Positions 11,208 through 22,200 of a stretch of DNA of 64,000 nucleotides are shown one piece after another (the stretch's first letter is position 1; every line of letters starts with the position of its first letter). A program made the translations under genes and the position numbers. Source of the stretch: Adineta vaga. Its lineage: Eukaryota; Rotifera. The notes beneath the pieces were generated by a model. The model was given only the letters and a program-made list of their open reading frames with translations, made no database searches and had not been told where the DNA came from. Location: contig CP075493.1 in the NCBI GenBank assembly GCA_021613535.1, forward strand, positions 7,812,001 to 7,876,000. The letters run 5' to 3'.

Positions 11208-11925
11208 TGGAAACAAACATATTAGGTTTTTGTTTATCCAATTGTTTTACTTAATGTTTTATTTTTCTTGTGTTTACTATTACAAAGAGTTTTATATATT
11301 CTAGAATTGAATAAAATACATATAACACCCTTGTCTTCATCATTCGAATATGTACTACACTATAAGGAAGAAAGATATATGAAAAGTACAGAATCACATG
11401 ATCTCTATGAGTCATCGCCATTGAACATTTTTCTTCCCAAACATGCATGAAGAAAGAGATGTGTACGCGTAGAATGATGTGACAAGGTTGTTTCAATTGG
11501 TACATATATATATATATATGCATGCATTATTCTACTTTTGCAATCATTTTTCAGTGCTACTATTCTTTGATCTGAAATTTATATCGTAAGTACATGGTTC
11601 ATTATTACTTCATTTTACTGTGAAACTCGAAAAGATGTCAGTGTTGTCTTTGTAGTCATGTAGACACTAAACTAAAGAGTTCAATTATCTATTGTATCTC
11701 ATCAAGATTTTGGTGAGATAGATTAGTGTTGAACTTATTGCAGACTCTTTGTAACATATGAAACTCTCTCCTTTCGATCGAAAACATAAATATCTCACAA
11801 AATATACTATGAGTTTGTTTCTTCACATGAATATTGGAAGACGAAATGTCACAAGTTTTATTTGGATAAAAACATGTTATATCTTATAGGACTATTACGC
11901 ATCTCTACAAACAAATAAATAAAAC
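11208..11925. other. Spacer between the claudin-like copies
   Basis: About 720 bp of AT-rich sequence, with a TA repeat at about 11504-11520. Short open frames on both strands overlap each other and lack splice context. It probably holds the 3' flank of copy 1 and the promoter of copy 2. Confidence 0.45.
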
Positions 11926-12517
11926 ATGCCGTCAAAAATTCAAATCATATCCATCATTGCTGGTATGATCTTTGGTATTACTTTTACACTCTACACTGTT
12001 AGCAATGCCGTGCCAGAATGGTATGTACTTAATTTCAAAGTGAAATAATCAAAATAACAATACTTTCTTTTTAATTTGCAGGACCAAAATATCTATTGAA
12101 GATGGTACTGAAAGATCTGGCCTATGGCGAGCTTGTACTACTTATCCTTATAGAAGTGAATGCCATGCTTTAGCATGTCCAGCACACAGGGATGATGCCG
12201 GTTTTTGCAAGAGGATCATTGCTGGTCGAGCTTTCATGACATTAGCTTGTATTATATCTGGTGTAATTACTATATGCTTCCTTATAAGTGCAGCTATTAG
12301 CGATCGTTATAATCGATTATTACTTGTGCCAGCCAAGATTTTAGGTTTTGTGTGTTTGATCATGGGAATCATTGGTGTGGGAGTTGGTGGTAGTATTTCA
12401 CAACTACTTAGGCAAAGTGGAAACGAATTTACTTTTGGTGTAGGTGCAATTGTAGGTGTTGTTGCAATTATTATCAATTTTTTTGGTGCTATCATAGTCC
12501 TATTCGCTAAAGAATAA
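11926..12517 (+). CDS. Claudin-like tetraspan protein, copy 2
   Basis: Intact member of the PMP22/EMP/claudin-like group, 176 residues, exons 11926..12020 and 12082..12517 with a 61-bp phase-2 intron. The first helix is about residues 7-27. The extracellular loop carries W32, G45-L46-W47 and C50, with C59 and C64 following, which matches the W-GLW-C-C claudin signature. Three more helices follow, about residues 104-124, 131-156 and 157-175. The protein ends in LFAKE with no clear PDZ ligand. It is a tandem duplicate of the gene 1.3 kb upstream: both share the intron position, the VSNAVPEW junction and the GRAFMTLACI helix. The role in junctions or membrane spacing is inferred from the fold, and the specific subfamily is unknown. 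Confidence 0.85.
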
Positions 12518-12827
12518 ATGAATCGTCTTTTTTTCGAATATCTTCTGTTCTATAGCGTGTAATATATCCTTTCTATTATTTTGTTTACGAATAATATACG
12601 TAAAGATAATTTTGACAACTATTTTCGCGATATTTCGTAGAAGTTTTGCAATTACAATGTGTAAGAGAACGCCTTATTTTAAGTCAATACTGTTTTCTTT
12701 CTTCCGTATCTCATCTCCAAGATAATTTACGCAATAATTCTTTCGTAATAATGCTTGAAATCATCTATAAAATGCTGTTCAGTTACAAAGATATAGTATA
12801 TTTATTGTGAATGGCTTATCAACAACG
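12518..12827. other. Spacer upstream of the caspase-fold gene
   Basis: About 310 bp, AT-rich. The frame of the following gene opens upstream of its ATG, but only with non-ATG codons. No other feature is seen. Confidence 0.45.
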
Positions 12828-13736
12828 ATGCCATGGAAGCCAGTATATAAGAGCAAGAAAGAATGCAAAAATGAACGTACATTAGTTCTTCTTTTGGGTG
12901 GTTCGATTTATGATGATGGTATTGGTGTACAGATTACTAATCGACGTCGTCGTGGAGACGACCGTTTTCGTACTAAACAAGATGTTCATTTAGAAGAACA
13001 CCTTTGGCAACGAGATTTTCGAGCTATAACAGAATATTTTGAGCGAGAACATGCTACTGTTTGGCGTTCTGTACCAACACGTCTTCACAGTGATCGAAAT
13101 GAAGCATTGGAATTGATTAATGCTTTTTTTCAACTTGATGGTGATGATCATAATAGAAGAGAACGACGAACATTTGTTCTCTATTGGGCCGGTCATGGTC
13201 TACATAATTCAGGAGATTGGGGATTTTCAATTGGTGGTGAAATAACTTGTCAAGATATAATCAATGCTTGGCGTTCACGTTCAGTTGCTGATAACTATAA
13301 TGATATGTCTTCATTAACAATTATAGCTGATACTTGCTATTCAGGTGGATGGATAGAAGAACTCCGAAGAGAGAATATTCCTCGACTTGCTTATCAAGCT
13401 GCTAGTCGAGCTGATGAACCTGCCTATGTTGTTGATGATGGTAATATTCCAAGAAGTTTACTAATGCGTAAATTTATTATTGAACAAAACCATCCCATAG
13501 GATGGTATACATGGACATGTCGAGATCAACATCCGATGCATTTTTGTGAATATTCAGAAACAGAAAATGGTGAAGATTTAAGTGCTGGACAACGACGTGC
13601 ATTGGTTCATGGTGGACCATACTATTTCTTTACTGTTGATCGTCATTGGACATCAAATGGTAAGATGACAACGAAAGAACGTAGAGTGCAACTCAGTAAA
13701 CTATCAGAATATGGAACATTTATTGATGATCATTGA
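12828..13736 (+). CDS. Caspase-fold (peptidase C14-like) protein, intronless
   Basis: Predicted cysteine protease of the caspase/metacaspase clan, 302 residues in one exon starting at the ATG at 12828. The core fold reads TLVLLLGGSIYDDG (first beta strand), TFVLYWAGHGLH with catalytic His about residue 123, and TIIADTCYSGGW with catalytic Cys about residue 170, the DxCxSGG context of peptidase C14. The C-terminal half contains a Trp-rich WYTWTCRDQ segment and a YYFF motif. There is no prodomain, death domain or p10-like linker. Unlike almost all neighbours it has no intron, which suits a retrocopy or an acquired gene. It may act in stress or cell death, or be one of the many caspase-fold proteins of unknown substrate. 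Animal caspases usually show QACRG rather than DTCYSGG, so this is closer to metacaspase- or bacterial-type members. Confidence 0.75.
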   Translation: MPWKPVYKSKKECKNERTLVLLLGGSIYDDGIGVQITNRRRRGDDRFRTKQDVHLEEHLWQRDFRAITEYFEREHATVWRSVPTRLHSDRNEALELINAFFQLDGDDHNRRERRTFVLYWAGHGLHNSGDWGFSIGGEITCQDIINAWRSRSVADNYNDMSSLTIIADTCYSGGWIEELRRENIPRLAYQAASRADEPAYVVDDGNIPRSLLMRKFIIEQNHPIGWYTWTCRDQHPMHFCEYSETENGEDLSAGQRRALVHGGPYYFFTVDRHWTSNGKMTTKERRVQLSKLSEYGTFIDDH

Positions 13737-13862
13737 AATTTGATCTAATAGAAAACTATCGTTTGCTTTTTGTAATCTGAGTTTAAATAAAATCTTATCA
13801 ATTAATCTGTATTTTTTTTTATCTTTTTTCTTCTATTACCGTAAAGACTATAAGGAATACGT

Positions 13863-15753
13863 ATGGATTCATTCAAGGTAACGACGATGAGAGTGAAACC
13901 TTATTTAATTTTCTATTTTTACTTTTTATTTACTTTTACCGATGGAAAATCAGTGAAAAGTAAAGGAACAAAAGCGACTGCAAAGACACCCGCTAAAGCA
14001 CCAAAAGTTAAAACAAATTCTGATGCATTGAAATTTCTTGATAAATTCGGTTATAACAAATGTGGCGGACATGGAAGTGGAAAAGTAGCAGGATCCGATG
14101 AAGGACCGCTATGTCAATCAAGTTTTCAAACAATGATCGAACATTTTCAAACTATTTTTCGTTTACCTGTCACTGGTAAACTTGATGAAGCAACAGTAAC
14201 TCTAATGAATAAACCTCGATGTAGTTTGGGTGATTATCCAATGGCATATTCTGCATTTCGACCCTGGTGATTTTTACAATTTAAATTGAAAGAATTGTAT
14301 ATTTTTGAATCTTTTTTTTCTAGGCCCAATACAACATTAAAATGGAAATTAAATGGAGAAATACCAAAGTTTGGTACAGATAAAACTCGTTTACATATTC
14401 AAGAAGCATTCGACGATTGGGCACGTTATGCTCCTTTAAAATTTCGTGAAGCAGCTGGTGATGAAAAACCAAATTTTTTTATTAGTTTCGAAACTGGTGA
14501 ACATAAAGATGGCTATCCTTTTGATGGTGCTGGTGGTACACTTGCACATGCATTCTTTCCAACGGATGGAAAAGTTCATTTCGATTCTACAGAAGAATGG
14601 ACAGATAAGTAAGTGATAATAATCTATTTATAGATTAACACACATAGTTTGTGGTGAATAAATAACCTATAGATATGATGGATTTGGTTACAACTTTCGT
14701 TTGGTTGCTTCACATGAAATCGGTCATGCACTTGGTTTAGCACATTCACATGATCCAAAATCATTAATGTATCCATTTTATCAATTGATTCAACCAACAG
14801 ATTTACTTCCAAAAGATGTATTTGAAAGCCCTATATAAAGAATTTTAATCACCGATATATTTCGATTTATTCTAGGATCGAGATGGAATTCGAGCATTAT
14901 ATGGAACAAGTGAAACGAATAAACCAACGACTTTTGCTTCTACAAAACCTACAACAACAACCACCAAAAAAACAACAACTACGAAAAAAACAACAACAAA
15001 AAAAGGTACAATAACTAAAAAAACAACAAAAACTACTACAACGAAAAAGCCACCAATAACACAACCAACAGCATTAGCACATGACCGGTGTGCGCGGTAT
15101 CTTGATGTAGTCTTCGGTGGTGGTCCAGACAAATGGGTATATACACTTGATTATGATCTTGTTTGGCGTTATCATCCAGATTTTCATCTTTGGGATACAA
15201 AAGGTTTACCTATTACGGATGTTTTTCCTGGTGCTGAACCACATATGATGGCAGGAATTTTATCACCTGTCTCAAAAAAAATATATCTATTCAAAGGTTA
15301 TCGTGTTTGGCGATTCACATCACCAACATCACTTGATGCAGGCTTTCCTAAACGTCTTTTTGGTACAGGTACACCGTATGTATCTCTAAATGCATAGTAC
15401 TCTTTTTTTCTTGAATGATTGAATGTTTTTGTAATAGATATAACCCGATTGCTGCTCTTTATGAACGCGGTCATATCTGGCTGTTAAAAGGTGGCCTTCT
15501 GTTTAAATTTGATGAAGATGATCTTCGTTTTGAATTTCGCAGACCACCAAAACGTGTCGATGAACAATTTCCAGGTGTTCCAAGAGACGTTCGAGCCGCA
15601 TTTACACACGATGGAAAACATTATTTTTTTACTGAACCTGATCGTAATGTTTATGTTTTTGATATAAAGACTCGACGTGTTGAAGCTGGTTATCCAAAAC
15701 CGATGATGACAGGATGGTTTGCTTGTAATGGTCAACAAGGAAGAGGTCGCTAA
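13863..15753 (+). CDS. Matrix metalloproteinase with hemopexin domain
   Basis: Secreted zinc endopeptidase that cleaves extracellular matrix proteins. Exons 13863..14266, 14324..14608, 14673..14817, 14876..15375 and 15438..15753 yield 549 residues with all phases closing. A hydrophobic leader (about residues 13-27) precedes a basic stretch and the propeptide, whose cysteine switch is PRCSLGD at Cys120. The catalytic domain has the zinc site [11 protein letters not shown], with His244, Glu245, His248 and His254, then SLMYPFY with the Met-turn. A Thr/Lys-rich hinge of about 50 residues leads to the hemopexin propeller, bounded by Cys in DRCARYLD and in WFACNG. The propeptide has an insert, [19 protein letters not shown], with two extra Cys that could pair. 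No furin site RXKR is seen between prodomain and catalytic domain. No membrane anchor is present. Confidence 0.95.
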
Positions 15754-16226
15754 TTGTTCAACTTAGTTTATAGCTTATTTCATTAATCTTCTCTTTATTC
15801 TAATTGAATGAAATAAAATCTGAAAAAAAATTCATAAGAAAATCACTCGAAATCTTTTTTTCTTCTTTGATATTAACAACGGTTGCTATGAACTGAAGTA
15901 ACGATGATGTCGTTAAGCACTTAGTGAAATAAGTAGAAAATGATGAATATCAACATATGGAATTTGAAGAGTTCTACTACTAATCAAGCTGTAAGAAAAG
16001 ATAAGAGTTCAGATTGTCTCGATTTAGTTTTTGAATATATAGATTGAAGGTTATATATACATACATATTAGATAAATTATTCTTTTTCCTTGTTTACAGA
16101 ATAAATAAAACGGAACAAGTTTGAAGAAAGAGAAAAAGAATAACATTCATGGCATTGTGTCGTTAAACATCATCAGTTAAAAGACGAAAGACAATTTTTC
16201 AATTTCTTCCATTTTAATTCTCTTCA
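15754..16226. other. Spacer between the metalloproteinase and TOGARAM1
   Basis: About 470 bp. An AATAAA-like element close after the metalloproteinase stop (about 15811) fits its polyadenylation signal. The rest is AT-rich, with no exon seen. Confidence 0.5.
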
Positions 16227-19200
16227 ATGGCTTTAACATCATCACTTCATACGATGACAAAAAGTTCCAGTTCTTCCTCATCCAATCCATATATCTTACC
16301 GAAACATGATCTAACTATGGCTGATAGTCAATTAATTGATATACTCCTTCATGGACAAAATAATGAGAATAAATTTCAAATTGTTAATCATTGGTGTAAC
16401 AATAATCGACGAAATCGTCTAGGAAATATTCTTGATGCTTCTCAAAGATACGAAGTTTTAATCGCTCTTATAACTACACTTCAACAAACGACAAATACTG
16501 AATATCAATATAATTGCTTAACACTTCTTTCCGAACTTCAAACAACTATTCATCATTATGATCAACGAACTTATCTTCCAGGTAATGATAAAACGAGAGT
16601 ATGATAAATTTCACTACTAGTTTGTTTGTTTTCAGTTCTTATACAATGTTTTTCTTCGACTTCACAAAATATTCAATCATTAACATCACAATTATTAGTG
16701 AAACAATTTCATACAACAGATGATACTCAAACATTTCTACATATTTATATAAAAGACGGTTTAAAATCTCCAAATATTCGAATATGTATTAAATCTATCG
16801 AAACAATAAATGATCTATTTACAAAAACGCATCAACATGAAAATCTTTCATCAATATTCGAATTACTTCTTCAATGTTTACAAGATAATCTTTTTCGTTC
16901 AAATTATAATACAATACTCATACGAACTATTCAACATATTAAACGAATATCAACTCCGGAATCATTTAATACATATCTTGAATCTTATTCACCATCATTA
17001 AGACGACTCTATTATACATATGTACCTCAACAAATAGACAATGAATTAGAAGATGACGAAGCAACACCGAGAGCAACCGTGCAACTATCTCAGCTCAATG
17101 ATTTGATCTATTCTCAAACAGGTAAGATAATCTTTTTGATTAACCTTTAATCGATTGCTTTTCATTGAAAAAAACTGATTTAAGCAGTCCAATAAATGTT
17201 TACTTTAATCGAACGTAAACTTTAAGTATTATTATTTGAATAAAGAAAAAATTTGCATGGTCATTGAAGTATGTAACTCAACAAGGAAAAAAAAGGAAAA
17301 TTTTGCAAAAAATGTTGATATAAGTCTTTGAAAAAATACATTGATGTTTTGTCTACAATTAATCGAACGGCAATTCGATATGTTTTTTGTTGTATCGAAA
17401 GATCCATAGTGACCGTACTCGATGACAATGACGAAAAATTGTGCTAAATTTTTTTTTGCACTGAAATCAAGTGAAGCGTAGTGTTTTGTCGATGATATTT
17501 TGACGGTTTTAATTCTTAATTGATTTTTCGACTTACAGGCATGTCAATAGAAAATTTTCATCGTTCCTATAGTCATGTACAAAAACGTGAGTTAAAAAAT
17601 CACAATTTTGCATTAACTTGATTTTTTTATAAATTTCTTCAATAAACACAAATATTCTGAATGAAAAATATCTCATATTATAGTTGTAATAATTCAAACG
17701 TTTAGCAAACGTTGTTTATTGACTTTGAGAAATATAATGCGAATTGAAATAATGTTATAGCTTACAATGTCAATCATATGGAAGAGAATAGAACACGCGT
17801 TTTCTTAATCGGATAGGATTATATTAAAACATCTCAGACAGATTTATTCCTCTTGTCTTCTTCTTCTTCTTATAGAAACGAATGGTTATCGTTCGAATAG
17901 TCATCCTTATTCAAATAATATCTTTGCTACTCAACGATCAATTCTTTCTTCTCAATCCGAATCTTCTGAAATGCATTCTTTAATTGAAACAATGCGTGCA
18001 AAATGGATGACATCCAATGAAACCAATCGTTTAAGTTATCTCGATCGTCTAATTGTTCTATCTGATAAATCTTTTCAAATCTTTCGTTCTCAACATCCTC
18101 CATCGTCGACATTTGATCCACAATTTCATCAATCATTACAAACACTTTTATCACCTATACTTGAAATTCTATCTTATATAACATCAACAAATATTGAACT
18201 GTCAATTAAAATCAAACTTGTCCTCTCGACATCTTTAGCTTGGATTGTTAAACATGGTCAAGGGAATTTTTGTAAGAAAAATTATAAATCAATATGTACA
18301 GTATTTAAAAATATTCTTCTCAATGGACAATCTAATAATCGACAATTAGCCGTATGTTATTGTTTTTCTTTCTTATCTATCAGAAATTTAATTTTCTTTC
18401 TTTTCTTTTCCATAGAAATTTAGTGTTAGCCTCATACTTTTACTTGGCAATTTCGTTCATCCTCAAATTATTCTCAATGAATTAATCGATGAGCAATTTC
18501 AATACTATAGTTATCGTATACAATTAGAACTTCTTGCAATTGTTACAGCAACATTAATCAAACATCGACAACATCATTATGATAGTATATCAAATGTTTA
18601 TAAACATTTACTTCCAATGTTAGTATCAAATCGACGAGAATTACGACATGGTGCGATGGAATGTTTTACAGTTATATGTACGTATTTTAACGCATATAAA
18701 CCATTAACATCAACAATGATTGAAACAAATCAATCGATTAAATTAGTTTTATCATTAATTGATAAATTATCATATGATGCTTCAAATGCTTTACGTTTTC
18801 GTTTACAGCGTAATCTATTTCCATCATTAACCGACGAAGGAAATATTACACCGGGCTTAGTTTGTGACTCAACAACAATGAATGATCCGGATGCAAAATT
18901 TATTGCACTTGCTAATAGCAGCAATACAGCGAGAACACCACATTCAGCAAGTAGTCATGATAGTTCACCAATGAAAATGTCACCAACGAATAGCAAATTA
19001 CTTCAATTAGCAATGCCATTCGCTGCCAAGAAAGCAAATACACAAGAAACGGTAAAATTGATTGAATAAATAGATTCAAGACCTCCTACACCTTCAGTTT
19101 GCTTATCATTCTTTACTTGATCAGAGAAATTCTTTATTACATCTATTCACAAGTTCTTTTCGACATTTTATCTTGTGCTCTACAATTATGTCTTATCTTA

Positions 19201-22200
19201 TGTGCAAAAGATCATATGTCAATATTCAAACTTTTCTTTTCTTTTTAATTATTCATTCTTCTTTTACTTCTAACGAATGTCTAGAAATCAGCTGTTGAAC
19301 CACTGAAAACATATGCTAAGGAAATAATATCATTATTATCGAAAGATGTTTGAGTAATTAAAAACTCTTTTTATTCTCTTCGATCTTTGAGAAAAAATGC
19401 ATTCAGTCTACTCTTTAATTCACAATGACAAATGTTCGTATGTGAATCAATCAAAGTAACTAGAACTTTCATTTCTCATTCGAATCAAAAGAAATTTAAT
19501 TTGACAACTCCAGCCTTTTCTATTTCATTTGCGGAAATAATATTCTAAAAATCATGCGTACGATAGGAATGAATTTGTGCATCATCATGTAGTTAAGTCA
19601 AGCTGTAAATACACAGGTTATCATTGTTTTAGTATGTGTGCATGCACTTAAAAGATTTTTATAAGTTTTCTGCATTTATTCAACGAACAGATGAAAAAAG
19701 AAAAAAAACATTGTTACTCAGAATTATACACACGCCTACTATGGACATAACAGATGAAATTTAATATTCTTCTTCTTCCTTTCTTTCTTTCGCGATCGTA
19801 TTGTTTTGTGGTTGCATTTTGAATCAATCGTAAATGACGTATGTTTTCTTGATGAAGCCGATATTTATACTTCAAAAGACATTTAAATTTTTTTTAATAA
19901 GATCGAAAGGAATCCTCTTGCATTCATTTCTTTCGAGGACTCTTTTTTTTTATTTTTATGATGAATAATAAATCTGATTATGAATAAGAAGTTTATCGAT
20001 ATTCAAATTTTCTTTCGTTTATTCCGACAATAATAATGTAGATAGAAATTAATTTTTGTCTTTGTTCATTTTGTTTCTAAATTATACATATCATTGAGTA
20101 TTTCTTTCGGCTAAATCTTTTACTAATATTATCTAAAACGTAACTGATAATCTTTCAAAGAGCTACCTATCAACTTATAGTTTACGCATAGTGATCTGTC
20201 ACATATCTACGCATTAGTTGTTTAAGCATTTTACTGACAGGTTTTTTTCATCTTATTTCTTTTTTGACAGATCATGCGTAGTCGTGAAATACCTCCATTG
20301 AAGCCACCTACTGTTGAATATGATTCTCATCGGTATACCAACAATAACAATCATCATTATGAAACTTCAATTAATCGTAAGTAAATTGTTCTGATAAATT
20401 TTAATCATGGATGTTATTTTGGTTTGATGTGTTTTTATTTTCTTCCTCACATTGTGCATCATCAGGTCAGCAATTAAATAAACGATTGAATTTATCATCG
20501 AAATATCAACCGAATATTGGTAGTGTAGAAATAAGTAGAAAATCAAAGTTTCTTCATCTTGTAGACGAACTAACCGAGTGTACTTTAATAATTCTTTTAA
20601 TGAAAACATTCTTTCTTAAAGCATATAAACAAATATCTGAATACTTATGTCTCTTTTTATTGATTCTTTTTCCCTTTTCTCTCTGTCTTCTTGACAATAA
20701 CAAAGTTTATTGAAAGAGAAAAAAGAATTATTTTTCTTTTGATGAAATCAATAGACTTCTTTCTTTGATTAACTTTTCTTTACTTACGATTATTTCAACG
20801 AGTAAAAGATAAATTTTTCTGTAAATAGTACTCCTAGCTATCGTTCAATGACATATACAAACAAAGTAATAAAGGATGATTGGATCGAAAAGAATTGTTT
20901 CTCTTTCAATCACTTCATAATTGTTTTATAAAATATCTTTTTTTCTCTTATAATATATAGAGAGTCCGCATAATAATACCACTTTACCAGTTCGTCCAGT
21001 AATACCACGTCGTCTATCTGGTGGTCGAATGCCAACTTCACATACTCTTCTTGTTACTTCACAAATGCATAATCATTACGAACAAAAATATCCAACACGT
21101 AATTTCGATTCCGATATTGATCATGATGAAGGTATTGATAGTGCAATTGGATCACGTTCATTATCAATAAATACTGTTGATGAAAATTCACCGGAAGTAA
21201 AAGAAAAACAAATGAGTTATTTTGTAACAATCAAGTCATTTGATTATCTATTTAGAATAATCATTCTCAATCGAAAAAACCTGTTCGATCAGTTCACAGT
21301 AGTTCAACACGACGAAAAGTAACTCGCCTATTTAGTACTAATAGTGATCTCGAATCACCATCAGTACATACATTAACACCAGCAACTAGTAATGAAAGTG
21401 GCGTCTATTCACCATCTGTCCGTGAAACTAATCATGATAATAATAGTGCAACAAGGTAAATTCGAATAAAAATGAAACGATAATTTCATTATTCGTGTAT
21501 TCATATAGATCATTGAGTAAAGATCAATTATTTTCGACAAAACCACGTCTTGCTCGTTCTGGTTCGAAAACTATCATTGAAAAACCCCAAGGATCATCTA
21601 CGACAAATCCATCGACAGGACAAAACTCTGACTATCATTATTCGCCTGAGAAATCAATACATCGAGGAAATAATCGATATGTTGAAGTTGTTGGACGAGG
21701 TTATGCAGATGAGAAAACTTCTACGAGAAGATTATCGAATGATAGTATGGAAGATAAACAACAACCATTTGGAAATAAATCTCGAGCAAAAATTATCAAA
21801 GGTAAAGTTTAGCATATTGTTGATTCTCTGCATATATAAGTATAGAAGTGTCGTTAAACATGAGGAAGAATTTCTTTATATGGAGTCAAAAGAACTATCG
21901 TTTATAAATGACTCATTCAATATTTACATCCGACAGAGAATTGATACATAGAAGTGATTTTTCTGTACTTAAGATATCCATCTTCTAATTTTTATTCCAA
22001 CAACATAATAAATGATCAATCTTTGAAAAACTATTTACTTCTCTTTCATACATTACATTTTTCATAGAATATTCTTCAAAAGAACAAGGAAGAAAATGTC
22101 CCTAATAAATAATTGAACAAAACGGAACTGAGTTTAAAACTGTCTTATTCTATTTACGAAGTCATGCATACAGTTCATTTTAGTAGAAGATCAGTCATAA

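Noticed and set aside
20411-20713. Plus-strand frame of 100 codons within TOGARAM1
   Set aside because: Only its first part (20466..20519) is exon; the rest is intron read-through rich in Phe and Leu.
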